DNA of 64,000 nucleotides from Amoebophrya sp. A120 (Eukaryota; Sar; Dinophyceae; Syndiniales; Amoebophryaceae), in NCBI GenBank assembly GCA_905178155.1, contig CAJINV010000005.1, positions 9,021,222-9,085,221 of the forward strand. The letters are read 5' to 3'. Below, in pieces: positions 1 through 11,586 of this stretch. Positions within the stretch are counted from its first letter, which is position 1. Each line of letters begins with the position of its first letter. The translations under genes and the position numbers were made by a program. Under the pieces are notes generated by a model. The model was not told the origin of the DNA. It did not search any database and was given only the letters and a program-made list of their open reading frames with translations.

Positions 1-3000
1 GCCGTGAGTGGTGGCGAACCAGAACAAGCAAGCGCAGCTTGGGTGTCGTGCGAGTGCGTCGGAGCCTGATATTAACGAAGAGGAATTGTTCGTAATGTCT
101 GGTCTGCGAACAATCACACTCGTAGACGCAAAACACCCAAGTATACACAAAAAAACGCACTGGACATGTGTCTACTTTCTATTCTTACCTCTTCTCCTAC
201 CGCCTGTTCCTTGTCCCAACCAGATTCCGCCATCGTTCCGTAAGACCCCGCCAGTTTGTCCTCTTCAAAACCACTTTGCTGCTCCTTTCCCCGTATCAAA
301 TGCAAATATGTGTGGGTCTGGAAAAGTGCAACGTTTGTCATGCACGTTTTGCATGACGCATGAGGTCTGTGATGCATGCCCTGGCATCACAGATTCTGTG
401 AGATCTTTGCGATGCCTTTTCCGCATGAGAAACTGCCTCTTGGCTTGCTCAAAAGTGGACAGCTATCTTTGTAATCATGCAACACAGGGCTTTGCATGAT
501 TCAGACTTAGCATGACAAGTTGTACTCTTCCAGACCCAAACATATGCAATGCATACCCCGCCTCGGCGATCCGTAGTTTATTCTGTGTAAAAACGCCCCC
601 ACCCCAGAGCTGTCATGCAAGTCTGCATGCCAAGAAAGTTTCTCGTGCGGAGCCCCATAAGAAGCATTTTCTAGTCGTGTTTATTTGGAATTTGTGATGC
701 TAAAATCAGCCTGATATGCTAATTCTGTGATGCTTCTAAACTACCTCGACAGGATTACACGACGAGGACAGACTTGCCATGCGAATGAAACAAACAAAGC
801 TGACTAATTTGCCTAGCAGATTCCGTATCTTGACTCTGGTGTGGGGACGTTTTTACTCAGGATATAGTTTCTGTTTCCACCGCCATCACCTTTGTAGTAC
901 CGAAAGCAGATCGCGAAGATCCGGCGAATATCAAATGCACATATGGCTGGGTCTGGAAGAATGCAGAGGTTTGTGATGCAGCTTTGGCATGACCAAGAAG
1001 GTCTACCATGCACGCCCTAGCATTACAGGTTTTGAGAAGGTCTCCTAATGCGTAACCCGCATGACAAAGCCCTTTTTTCGGTGGCGCGAAATATGCACCT
1101 TTTGGTTTACATGCATGACAGATTTTTGTGTGATGTGAAATGCGCATCACAAGTTCGCATCTTTCCAAAACCAGACATACTGATACTTGCACTGCATAGC
1201 GAAAGATTCCATGGTACCAGCAAAAGAAGACGAACACCAAGATATCAAAAGAAAAAATCCCCCGCCCTCCCCATATCGAAAAGGACACTCGTGGTGCTGG
1301 ATATGCGTACACAAATCAGATTTGTCTTGCAGTAGAGAACTGCAGGCATATGCCAACCCTGGGAAGCGAGGGTCTTGACCACATAGGCGCCGAGCATTAC
1401 AAAGGTCCACACTGCAGACCCAACAGCATCACAAACCGCCTGCTCAATGCGGCGCAGGCTGTGCAATTGCCTCCTTGCAAGACAGATACGATTTGTGGCC
1501 ACAAATCAGCATTGCAAATTCTCTGTGGCTTCCTTTTCGATATGGGGAGGGGGGGAAATTTTTCTTTACGATACAGTACTGGCGCTGCGGCGAAAATGCC
1601 AAAGTGTAACGCCCATGGATGCTTCTGCACGAACCGCGCCAAGTCCTGCATGTCGGCTGGATTGAAAGTGTGCACGTTGAAAGTTTCTTCCCTGTACTTT
1701 GTGCTCCCGGGGCGGGTGGACCTGCTTCTTTCCGAACTGGAGTTTCCCTTGTTCATCCCGTGGTTTCCAGAGGATTCTTCTAAACCGTAGCCGTACTGCC
1801 CTTGTCCTCCGGCCTCCCCCGGACTGGTGGTAGAAGCCACAGCGGAAGAAGAAGCCGAAGTGGTTACTTCTAGCAAGGTTCTACTTTCGTCCGCTGCAGC
1901 ACGATCATCACCGGTCGTAGAGATGACTTGTGGTTCTGAGCTGGCGACTTCTGGTCCGTGAGTCTCAAACTCGGTCACCGCTACACTTTGCTCGTCGGGT
2001 GATCCACCTTTGCGCTGCTCGGAGGAGGTTTCCGAGGTGGAACTACTTGTTTTCCTGCCAGCGAGCTTCAATTCGTCTACTGCTTGAGCTTCTTTATGTT
2101 CCTGGTCCGCAGCTAGTTGTTCTTCGCTTGGGAGGAGGGGGGCGCGGGATGAAAGGGATGCAGTGTTACCGTCGAAGGTAAGCTCGAGCGCAGACGAACC
2201 CTCTTTGTTTGATGGCTTTGTCCCGCCTTCTGCTCGCGGTATCTCCTTCAATATCCCGTGTATGTACTTCTGGGCGTAGAGGATACTCTTTTTTCGTCCC
2301 TCCGTATGTAAGTGCCCTGCGTACTCTTCCTCTTCGGGAAAAAGCCCCTCAATCCTCTTCGCCAAATTTAGCTTCTCCTCAATCCAGATGGTGACGTGCT
2401 TCAGACTATCTTCATTGTGTGTCTTCCGACTCTGTAGTATCTCCTTGACATTCTCTATGATTTCGTCTTCTGCCCGCTTCTCCTCTTCTTCCTCCTTCTG
2501 TTCTTCTTGTTTGTTGTTCTGTTCTTTTTCCTTCTTACTCCTCTTTTTTTTGCCTCGCAGTACAACTTCCATCAACTCCTCCCGGAATTCCACGTAGTCA
2601 TCCCCACGGGACGGCCACGGATTGTCGATCAACGTGAGCAGAAGTTTCTTGGTCCGTTCGTCGACGACATCGGTCTTGAGTGACAAACTCTTCCGGAGTG
2701 CCAGTCTCACGCGTCGGAAGTCCTCCTTCGCCTCACCGTAGTTGGTCTTCAAGTCGTGAATGAACTCGCTACCGGATCTATCGTCGTAATAAAGTTGACA
2801 CAATACCTCTGCTACATGGGCGTAAAGATGATGATGGTAAGGATCTTGATCCTGTTGTTGATGATCATGATGATCAGGTTCGACAAGGACTCCACGTAGT
2901 ACGTGTACGTGTTTCTCCAGCTTTTCGAGTCGGACGGAGTCTGATTGGCCACGTTAATGTCGACCGGGTCCCTCTCGGGGATAACCGCCTTCAAAAACTG

Positions 3001-4227
3001 CACCATTCTTTCTTTAAACACTTCTCTTGTTGGTACCGACCCGAATTTGGGAGGTTCAGCATGGTACAAAGCGGATACGTGTGCTCGAATCGCAATGTTG
3101 TAATCCAGCGGCTTCTTGTTGCTCTTTCCTGCTGCTACGTTGAGGTTGTTGTAGTTTTCGAGAGACCACTTCTATCCCGTGTAAAAACGTCCCCACCCCA
3201 GAGTTGCAATGCTAAAGGAATTGCAGCACACTTTGCCCCCCCCTCTGCCCCAGGCCCTAGATGGCTTGACATCCCAGAGCTGTAATGCAAATCTCCATGA
3301 TTGCAATGTTTCTCATGTACTGGTGTTTTGAGATTTGTCATGCTAGCATCAGCATAGTAATATGCGAGATCTGTGATGCTGCTGCACTAGCTAAAGACGA
3401 CTACACTCCGTGCCCAAATTTGTCATGCGCAACAGCCAAAGCTTGTTGCTTTGTCTAGCGGATTTCCCGTCTTGACTATCGGGTGGGGACGTTTTTACTC
3501 AGGATAACTTTCCCAGAACCTCGTCCAAGATTTGGACGATTTCCTCAGCGGTGAGTTCTTCTATTGTCCGTACGGTGACGTCGTCCTTGTTATATCCTGA
3601 GCAAACACGTCCCCGCCCGATAGTCAAGTTGCTACTTAAGTCTGCAACACAAGTCTCCACGCTTTGGGAGTTATGCATGAGAAGCTTCCATCTGTAGTGT
3701 AGCGCTGTTTAGCAAGGACAGTCGCATAGCAAAGACGCCTGCTCATCCTGTTTACAGCATTTTTACAAATCTCACAATACGACGTACAAATTTAATTCCT
3801 CTCATGCGAGTGCGCGTTACAGATATTTCTGTAGATGCAAACATGCATGAAAACTATGGGGCGGGGACGTTTTTACACAGGATATGTTATGAAGCGTCGC
3901 GATGTAGCCGTTAATCTTCACAGGTTCACCGCCACCTCCATCGCTATGAGCTGCGTGATCTTCAATGCGCTTTCCTTCAACAAGATGCATTCGGATAGCG
4001 TCCGCCGGATCTGTATGATCCGGCTTCAACTTTCCGGCGTCGATCCATCTTCCCCGAGCAAAGTACTCCCGAAGCGCCGCACTTAGCGGGGCCGTCGACG
4101 CGGTCGTCGACGCGGTCGTCGACCAACCGAACAAATCCCCAAGAATGGAAGAGAGACGCTCACGCATGTTCTTTTCTATAAAGGCGTGCAGCTCCCACTG
4201 CCTAAAAACGATACACTCTGTACTCAA
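1..4227 (-). CDS. Hypothetical single-pass membrane protein, partial
   Basis: No family recognised. The gene starts at the ATG at 4227 and runs off the left edge, giving more than about 650 residues. Six introners (3593, 3173, 1243, 929, 579, 294) interrupt it, and removing each with one 5-bp repeat copy keeps one frame. A GT-AG intron at about 2778-2884 (107 nt) restores the frame between two otherwise clashing segments. A further GT donor lies near 158. The protein has an N-terminal helical region, a Lys/Glu-rich stretch (about 2470-2560), a Ser/Thr/Glu-rich linker, then one hydrophobic segment of about 22 residues spanning the introner at 1243. A basic, Gly-rich tail follows. A membrane anchor with a long charged domain is inferred; function is unknown. 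Confidence 0.7.
294..555. mobile_element. Introner family A, TSD CCCCG
   Basis: Family A has inverted termini reading TATCAAATGCAAAAATGTC then TGGGTCTGGAA, and a reverse-complement end finishing in GATA or GCATA. Here a perfect CCCCG flanks both sides and excision keeps the frame of the gene at 1-4227. Confidence 0.85.
579..864. mobile_element. Introner family B, TSD TAGTT
   Basis: Family B has termini TATCCTGAGTAAAAACGTC / CCCCAC and the reverse complement ending CAGGATA. TAGTT is repeated exactly on both sides. It lies in the gene at 1-4227. Confidence 0.85.
929..1198. mobile_element. Introner family A, TSD GCGAA
   Basis: Slightly diverged A termini with exact GCGAA repeats. Excision joins two exons of the gene at 1-4227 in frame, within its basic juxtamembrane segment. 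Confidence 0.82.
1243..1573. mobile_element. Introner family C, imperfect TSD
   Basis: Family C has termini carrying CCCCCTCCCCATAT and the reverse complement ATATGGGGAGGGGG, with TAT/ATA ends. The flanks are CAAGA and CAGTA, so the repeat has decayed. Excision of element plus 5 bp still keeps the frame and completes the hydrophobic segment of the host protein. Confidence 0.75.
3173..3506. mobile_element. Introner family B, TSD ACTTC/ACTTT
   Basis: B termini with one mismatch in the flanking repeat. Removal joins two coding segments of the gene at 1-4227 in frame. Confidence 0.82.
3593..3884. mobile_element. Introner family B, TSD TGTTA
   Basis: B termini with exact TGTTA repeats. All six possible boundary phases give ends such as TA-TA, AA-AT or AC-TA, so no GT-AG reading exists, yet excision keeps the frame. 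Confidence 0.88.
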
Positions 4228-4820
4228 GACCGGTGCCTAACATCGCACGTGTGAAAACAGTCGAATGAGAGCCACTGTCCATCGTGAAGACAGTCAAATG
4301 ATCGCGAACAAGCAGTTCGTCTCCACTCCTCTCACGCCCGCTCTGCTACTGGAAACACGCTGCTCTCAGCACAAACTCTCAGTAGCCTCCTGATCTCATT
4401 TCTCTATACTTTCACCCCTCTTTCAGAGTTCAACAAGCCACAAGAGCAAGCCGCGTCACGACGTGCTACTTCGACTCCGCCCCTACATCGAGGCGACAGC
4501 ACGAGAAACACTGCGCATACATGCTCATACAAATTGGCAGCGGAAATAAACCAACAACGGCACAGTAAAAGTGCGACATCGCCGCCGGTCCTTCAACCAG
4601 TGTAGAAAACGAACAGGCACCGGCTCAGCACTAATCTTTTCGCCTGTTAACGCAGACGCTCGCGTCGAACATAGTCTTCGGTCCGCGAATTAAAGGACGG
4701 CGAAATTCTTTCATTTGGAAATCCAAAGTGGTCTACGAGACTCAACACGAGTGGTCCCGTACTAAGTAGTGTCAAAATAAACCCCTAGCACAGAAACCAC
4801 AACTTCTTCTCTGAGAAGCA
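4228..4820. other. Intergenic, no feature seen
   Basis: About 590 bases between two minus-strand genes. I see no convincing reading frame, repeat or introner; this should hold the promoter or trans-splice region of the gene ending at 4227. Confidence 0.5.
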
Positions 4821-6375
4821 TCAGTACAGCATGTTTGATCGCGTCTGATGTGCGTTGTCAACACTACTGTCGTGAGACTGCTCCGACCGCATGGGGCCAC
4901 CGCCCGGTGTGAGAAAATTCTCTATCAAATGTAAAAATATCTGGGTCTGGAAGATCATGCAGATGTTACATGACACATGACGTCTGTAATGCATAACCTG
5001 GCATCACAGATTTTTAGTGGGCTTTCTGATGCCTATCTCGCATGAGGAATACCCTCTCCATGTAGCACAAAGTGGACCCCTCTTGCTGGTTATGCAATGC
5101 AGTTTTTTTTAGAATGCAGAGACAGCATCACAAGTTGCAATCTTCCAGACCCAGACATATTTGCATTTGATATTTTCCGCAAACTCCCGGTCCTCATCCC
5201 GTTGCATGGGAAGTCCCACTATCAAATGCAAAAATGTCTGGGTCTGGAATGTTGCCGGGTTTGTCATGCATATTCTGCATGACCCAGGATGTCTGTAATG
5301 CACGACCTAGCATCACAGATTTTTGGCAGGCTTCCTGATGCCTACCCCGCATGACAAATGCCCTCCCCGCGTAGCCCAAACTAGCCTCCTCCTGCTGGTC
5401 ATGCAATACAGATTTTTTTAGAGTCGAAAGTTAGCATCACAAGTTCCAACCTTCCAGACCCGGACATAGTTGCAATGCATACCCACGCTGACCCCTCCGT
5501 CCAGGTTGTTGCCCGGCGTTCCGTAAAACTGGTCCCGGGCGGACTGGCCGGTCTGCTATTACAATGAAAAATGCCCCCACCCCCGAACTTGGCAGCATTT
5601 GTATTGCAAACCTTGCCAAATGAAACATTCGCCCTCTTGCATCTATCAGCATCACAGGTTTCCAATCGTAAACTATACACAAAAATTTGTATTGCAAAAG
5701 ATCCCAGCAAGAGCGCCGCTTGTCATGCAAGCGATGCGCTACACGCCTAGACTCTGCATCAGAAAGATAGACTCATACTCCTTTCATGCATGACAAAAAG
5801 GCTTCTTTTGGAACTTCGCATCACAAATTCTTGCAACTTTGGGGGAGGGGGCGTTTTTCCTCTGAATATCTGCCCCAAATTATTCGTGTTTCCTCTTTGT
5901 TGCGCCGCGAAGAGGTTTTTCTGCTGATTGGCGTCAAGGTGGTGCTGGTTCATTCCCTGACCCGCGTTCTGCTGGTGCATGCCGGCTCCGGCCTGGCCCG
6001 CGGCGGCTTATCGCAACGAAAAATCCCCCCTCCCCATATTGAAGAGGTATGTTCCCGAAAATTTGTCTTGCAAGAAGACAAAGGCAGAAGCTTCCGCCCC
6101 ATTACGGAAGCGGTTTGTCATGCTGTTGGGCCTAAAGGGCAGCCGTTTGTAATGCTGAACAACTAGACGCCAACGCCCCTACCTAGTCTGGGGATCTGGC
6201 AGCAGTGCCATCCTGCAATACAAAGCTGATTTGTGTACACAAATCCAGCATCAGAAGTTCCGCTTTGATACGGGGAGGGGGGATTTTTCACTTTGATACG
6301 GCCCTGCCGGGCTCGTAAGCGTTCTCTCTCTCGTGGATCCGGCCATCTTGGTCCCATTTGGGATCGATCCAACAT
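4821..6375 (-). CDS. Hypothetical Q/N-rich protein
   Basis: No family recognised. Five coding segments separated by four introners (6009, 5557, 5220, 4923) join into one frame rich in Gln, Asn, Gly, Ala and His, ending at a TGA at 4821-4823. The first visible segment (below about 6375) follows an AG acceptor and has no ATG in the correct frame, so a short 5' exon upstream is missing. The ATG at 6373 is in the wrong frame to join the rest. The spliced part is about 130 residues of low complexity without membrane segments. The gene follows RPB7 closely on the same strand. Function unknown. Confidence 0.6.
4923..5172. mobile_element. Introner family A, TSD TTCTC/TTTTC
   Basis: A termini with a 4 of 5 flanking match; last intron of the Q/N-rich gene. 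Confidence 0.8.
5220..5481. mobile_element. Introner family A, TSD CCCAC
   Basis: A termini with exact CCCAC repeats in the Q/N-rich gene, only 47 bases from the neighbouring element. Confidence 0.86.
5557..5868. mobile_element. Introner family B-like, TSD TCTGC
   Basis: Termini TATTACAATGAAAAATGCC / GGCGTTTTTCCTCTGAATA are diverged B ends with a longer C run. TCTGC is repeated exactly and the Q/N-rich frame continues across it. Confidence 0.82.
6009..6298. mobile_element. Introner family C, TSD CGGCT/CGGCC
   Basis: C termini with a one-base mismatch in the flanking repeat, in the Q/N-rich gene. Confidence 0.8.
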
Positions 6376-6545
6376 CTGTTAGTTGATTGTTGTCGTATCA
6401 TGAAAAATAGCATCATGACAAACTTCCTTAGTCCTCAAAATCAATCTATGAAGTTGCGAAAACCTAAAATTTGAGTTGTACTTCCACCAACACAAGAACT
6501 ATGCGCAGCACAACATTGATACTACTACAGAATAGTCATTCATCT

Positions 6546-7976
6546 CTACCTCGTCTCGTTGTATTTTACAGGTCCCAGATCCATCTCGTCTATCGTGGCC
6601 AGAGCGTGAAACTTAATAAAGTCCGACTCTTCCGTATCCAAGAAAAAAACGCTGTAGGTGTAACTTTTTTGGAGGAACAGCATTGCAAATTTGTCTGGCA
6701 TGACAGCAAAAACCTGTCATGCGCAGATAGTACGTGTTGAAAACGCCCTTTAATGGACCCTGCGATGCATGCCAAGCATGACAGACGCAATCATTTTGCA
6801 TGTTGCGCATCACAAATTTACACTAATAACGTTTTTTTCTTCGATATTCCGTCCTCACGCCCACGAGCCGGCAGCACAGGAGGGAATTTTCGGCTATTTC
6901 GGACTGGTCTTCCTCGTGGATAAATTTTCGCGTCGCTGGTTCAAACTATCCTGACCAAAAACGTCCCCACACCAGAGTTGTCATGCAAATTTGCATGCCC
7001 AAATTATCTCTCATGCGCAGGCCCCACACGGAGCATTTTCCCATGCTGTCTGGGCGGGCTTTGTCATGCTCTACTCAGGATGAGGGGCTAGATTTGTGCT
7101 GTAACTTTGCTAGCCAAGCACGACTATACTACAGACACAAACTTGTCATGCGAAACAGCCAAACCCTGTGGATTTGTGTTGCAAAGTCCCCATCTTGACT
7201 CTACTGGGGTGGGGACATTTTTCCTCAGGATACAAACTTGTACTTCTTCATCTGTTGACTGCTGATAAATATTCGCACCGGGCCGAAATCAGACAGGATG
7301 CCGACCTGTTGTAGTGGTCATTGTGTTATTGTCAGTTTATTTGGACCACAGGATCTCATGCTCATCTCTACCGGGAACAGCAGCAGCTTTTATTATTGTG
7401 CGCATGACAAAACGCGTTGTTTTTTTCCTCCTGTCCGTGTACGACGAACGGCAGCGCGCATGTCGACAAAGCTGCGACAACAACAAAACTGGAGCGGTTT
7501 CATTTTCATTTTTCTTCTGCCTGCTGCCTCCTGCTCCTGCATGAAAAAAACTTCTCAACTTTCTATTCTCGCATTTATTTTTCGATTTCCGCATGCGCAT
7601 CCTGTCAAACCATGCTACTAGAAAGGATGTGTAGTATCCTATCGAATTTATCATTCTCCAGGAACAAGTATTAGTAAGTACTTACCTCATGCAGCTTGGT
7701 CGCGCGGCAATAGACCACTTCGTCCTTGAATGGGCGGCAACATATGGAGGAAAATGCGACCCGGGCCAGCGCCAGACAGGTTCCGTCCTGAACCACCGGG
7801 TTTTCCAACAGCCGCACCGATTCCGTGTCGACGGCGATACAGTAATGCCCATCGTCCACGTCAATTTTGTTTTCGTACAGCTTCACGACGCGCTCGCGGA
7901 GGGAGAAGAGGAAGTTTGGGCCCAGGTCCTCCGGGGGGATTTCCACCCACTTCCACTGCTGCATCTCCCCGAACAT
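6546..7976 (-). CDS. RPB7: DNA-directed RNA polymerase II subunit RPB7
   Basis: RPB7 forms the stalk of RNA polymerase II with RPB4 and binds nascent RNA. The first exon (7686-7976) encodes an N-terminal domain with the LGPNF motif near residue 18 and CRPFKDEVV near residue 80, both typical of the RPB7 N-terminal fold. After a GT-AG intron (7306-7685) the OB-fold half follows as VGILSDFGPVRIFIS. Two introners (6947 and 6635) are then removed in frame, and the protein ends with an ATIDEMDLGPV motif like the RPB7 C-terminus. The stop TAG is at 6546-6548. The spliced product is 180 residues, against about 172 in other eukaryotes. Pol III RPC8 is the alternative, but the LGPN motif and the short C-terminus favour RPB7. 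Confidence 0.85.
6635..6846. mobile_element. Introner family F, TSD TTCCG
   Basis: Family F has termini TATCCAAGAAAAAAACG and CGTTTTTTTCTTCGATA. TTCCG is repeated exactly. Excision rebuilds the RPB7 C-terminus without extra residues. Confidence 0.87.
6947..7232. mobile_element. Introner family B, TSD CAAAC
   Basis: B termini with exact CAAAC repeats; the third intron-like break in RPB7, removed in frame within the OB-fold half. Confidence 0.88.
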
Positions 7977-9600
7977 GGTGATAGAGGTATATAATCTTTT
8001 GCGCGCTCAACTGTTCTTGACTCGTCGTTCAAATCTTGTACCAGTTCCGCTTCTACAACTCCTCAAACAAGCGACACATGATTATAATCGGTTGTTGTAT
8101 AATGGCGGGTTATCTTCACTATCTTGACATCAGTGGTCTCTACTTCTAGAATGAAACTTTTCTATCACCATGAAAATCTTCACTGCGGTGCTACATCCGA
8201 AGATGCTAGTATGATGTCGCTTAATTTTCTTATTCTTGCCTCCCTGGTACTCTCGCTAGTACTTCTCTCCGTCCGGCATTGACGCTGTGCCACAAATGGA
8301 TTCAAATCGCAGATTTCATCAGTTCTTCGGTTGTTGTAAAAACTACACACTGTCAGCACTCGTGGTCGTCGTGTGTGTCATTAGAGCTTGACAAACAAGA
8401 AGGATGTATGATTTCAACATCCATGCTTCGTCGACGTGGAACGGAGCTTTCTGCGTGCCAGGAACAAGAACTACTTTGTAAAGGAATACTAAATGTGACC
8501 CACTTTTTGTCAGATCAGCTTGTTTAGGTGTTCTCATCTCAGCTCCTTCGAGCAACCCGTGGTCAGTAGTGATCGTCACACAGCAGGCAAGAAAAGAGAA
8601 GTAGATCCTTTTTCTGGTCATGCCGTGATCGTCTTCGGGTTGTACAACGCGGTCGTCATTTTAGGTTATTTTTTGTCCTTCTTCGAGGATACGAAGCTGG
8701 TACAAAAGAGTGAAGATCTTCTAACTACTCGAAATCGTGACTGCACCTGCTCAGACCACATTAGCTGCACTCACTCTACAACAACTCTCGGCATATAATT
8801 TCTGGGTCCGGGTCGGGCTATGAATAGCGACCTTGGTGGTCGTTTGATTATGATTACAGTAACAATTCGGTGCTGAACAAGAAGAGGAACGGAAGCGGAT
8901 TTGATCTTTATCCCCGGGGATATATTTTTTTCAACTCCGTCCGGGACTGCAGATCGCATTTAACAAAAAGCACAGAGAGGCAGATGTCTTGTTCGTTATT
9001 CTCTCTCAACTAAAACCGTTTCGTATCTATTCTGCGCGAGACGAGTTGTGCCTCGCCAAAAGCACGCTATTTTCAGCACATCTTGCTGAATGAGAATGAA
9101 TATGAAAAACGCTAGAACTGCAATCATTTCGTAACCTGATCTTTTCGTTTTCTCTCGTCAATTAACATGGACCTGTAATGTAATACTGGAATTCCCAACA
9201 TCAGCACAACCCCTAGAAGGCTTTGACTGCTATTCCATCCGCCAACCGCATGACAAACTCCTTCACGACTAGCCACCGCTCTGGTTTATCTCCTCCATTT
9301 TCTTCTCCAGCAATGCGAGGAGGTGGTCTGGGGGAGAAAAATGATTCACATCTTCACTGTGTGATTATTTTATGCATGACAGATTGCGACGCTATGATTC
9401 TTCATGCATCACAGATTCCGCCAGTGCTGCACTAAGTTGTTCTCGTCAAGCACAACTTTGGAGGCACAGAAGCCTGTTATGCTCCAACACAAGAAGAACT
9501 CGTTAATTATATGCAAAACATCCAACTACCTAGTACCCTGCTGATTTGTACTGTCTTCAGCGTGCGAAAAATCAAATCGGAGTGAGCTAGATCATTTTCT
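7977..9600. other. Intergenic, nothing convincing
   Basis: About 1.6 kb upstream of RPB7. It holds only short scattered frames and no introner. Single copies of GCATGACAAA-like motifs appear after about 9240, which may mark the 3' end of the next gene. Confidence 0.45.
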
Positions 9601-11400
9601 CAACCATCATAACTCGGGATTTCGGAACAGCAAATCAATGACCGACCGCTTGTCGTAGGAAGTGAAGTCGGATAGGTATCACGTTGTGGAGAAATTTCTT
9701 TTCGTGGAACTTGTCATGCGTCTTTGCATGATAGTTGAGGTGATTTTTATCTTTTCTTTCTGTTCGGAAAATTGCATGACAAACAATACCAGGCAAGCAC
9801 ACTCTGCATGACAAGCTCCACAGCTCTAAATCGAATGATTTTCTTTGTGGATAGAAACTCGATATCGTGGACGGTGGCGGGTCGCATCGTTTTTGAAGAT
9901 CGAGTATGGAAAGAAAAAAGTCTGTGAATTTGTCATGCGAATAACGCCATACCCTTGTCAGGCCTGCACTGCTCGTCGCGCATGACAAACAAAGCCAATT
10001 CCTTTCCTTCTCATACACCGTTCTCCGATTCGCGACCTCCTCCTTTGCTTCGTCGATACCTTTGATTTTTTTTTGTGAATTCCGCATTACAAATCCACCT
10101 TTTCTTCGGGACTTATTTATATTTTTGTGAATCCCGGATTACAAATATCCTCGTTCTACTTAGTACAACGAGGTTCATCTTGTCCTGTAACTGTCGTGCG
10201 TGTACTAGTTCCGCAAATCAGAAGTCGAAAACTTTCATCTATTCTGCATATCAAAATGATCGCTGTTGACCAACAATCTGAATCAACACTCTGTATACAG
10301 TGCACGAAGTATTCCTCTAAAACTTTTGGTGCGGGTGTGTATCCAAGAAAAAAACACCATCACGATCACACTTAGGAGGTTTTGCATCAGAAATTTGTCT
10401 CGCATGACAAATTTTTCTTGTGTTGCAAAAACACAAAGGGAAATCGCCTATAGCGCTTGACTGTGATGCATTTCTGCGCATGACAAAAGTTTTTGCATTG
10501 CAAAAATGTGCAAAAGTGATTGTGATGGTGTTTTTTTTTTGCATAGTGTGTTCGCCAGTGTTATCTCCAATTTTTGCACTTTTCGCTTCTCCGCTTGGAC
10601 TAGCTGTATCCTGAGCAAAAACGTCCTCACACCATGGTCAAGATGGAGAACCTACTAGACAAATCAGCTAGCTTTGGGCGTTGCCCATGACGAGTTTGGC
10701 CTCGTAATGTAGTCTTGTTTAGCTAGTTCAGCAGCATCACAGACGTAGCCTATTATGCTGATTGGAGCATCACAAATTTCAAATCACGCTCAGAAAATGC
10801 TTCTCATGGGACTACACATGAGAAACGTTTTCAGCATGCAGATTTGCATGACAACTATGGGGGGGACGTTTTTAAATAGGATAAGCTGCGTCAAATTCTT
10901 GATGGTCTTGCGATACCTTTTGGTTTTTGATGTAGACAAAGACGTGCGATCGTCGGAGGGGATGCATGATAGGTCAAACAAGTTCTCAACAACAGCCGTC
11001 TATGCAAAATCTCCCATTTACCTCTCCACCATCTTTTCAGGCATGTTGCTGTGGAGTGGCATTCCCTGCTCCTCTATGGATTGCAAATATGTCTGGGTCT
11101 GGAAGGATGCGAACCCGTAATGCTGGTCTTGCACTCCTGTGAAATCTGTGTTGCATGACCAACAAAAGTGGCAGCCTCGCACGTGGTTATACAAAACGAC
11201 AACTTCTCATGATGCGGAGTTCGTATGATAAAGCGCTGTGCAGACTTGTCATGCTTTCCTGCATGATCAGGAAGTGTTTTCATCATGCACATTTTAGCAT
11301 CACAAATTTCCAGACCCAGACACTTTTGCATTTGATATCGTCATATTCTTCTTCCCCCTCCTTCTCTTCGCCAACACCTGCCCCGCCCTGCTCGAGGTTT
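9600..11400 (-). CDS. Coiled-coil protein, probable C-terminal part of the gene at 11587-13198
   Basis: Three introners (11075, 10607, 10340) separate short helical exons that join in frame: an acidic segment, then VERYRKTIKNLTQLVQAEKR, then a coil reaching VLEEYFVHCIQ. A GT donor at about 11000 and an AG acceptor before the VERYRK exon are visible. A further helical exon with DEAKEEVANRRTVYEKE lies near 10040. No ATG in the right frame precedes the first exon, and only about 190 bases separate it from the stop at 11587. I therefore infer that both stretches are one gene and that the TAG at 11587 may lie in an intron. The 3' end is unresolved. The coil pattern resembles axonemal or basal-body proteins, without a firm match. 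Confidence 0.5.
10340..10545. mobile_element. Introner family F, TSD GTGTG
   Basis: F termini with exact GTGTG repeats; joins two helical exons in frame. Confidence 0.84.
10607..10883. mobile_element. Introner family B, TSD AGCTG
   Basis: B termini with exact AGCTG repeats, in the coiled-coil gene. Confidence 0.85.
11075..11337. mobile_element. Introner family A, TSD TCCTC/TCGTC
   Basis: A termini with a 4 of 5 flanking match; excision keeps an acidic segment in frame. Confidence 0.8.
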
Positions 11401-11586
11401 TATGCATTTTTGCAAAATTTTGATCGCAGTATCTTAATCTTATCGGTTGCCTTCAACTTGATCTATGAACTGCATTACGAGTTTTGGCAAGGAAAAACAG
11501 GCTTGTCCTAAGTAGTTGTCAGTGCCCTCAAGGGAAGACGACCTTGTGCAAATCCAGAAGGAGAATTCACTAAATCGAAGGGCAAA

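Noticed and set aside
294-555. Internal GT/GC and AG sites in family A termini
   Set aside because: Using them would keep 31 or 37 extra bases, which shifts the frame in every host gene.
579-864. Internal GT-AG sites in family B (GA/GTAAAAAC and ACTCAG/GATA)
   Set aside because: They look like good splice sites, but using them leaves 17 extra bases and breaks the frame; DRC4 and RPB7 homology show exact removal of element plus one repeat copy.
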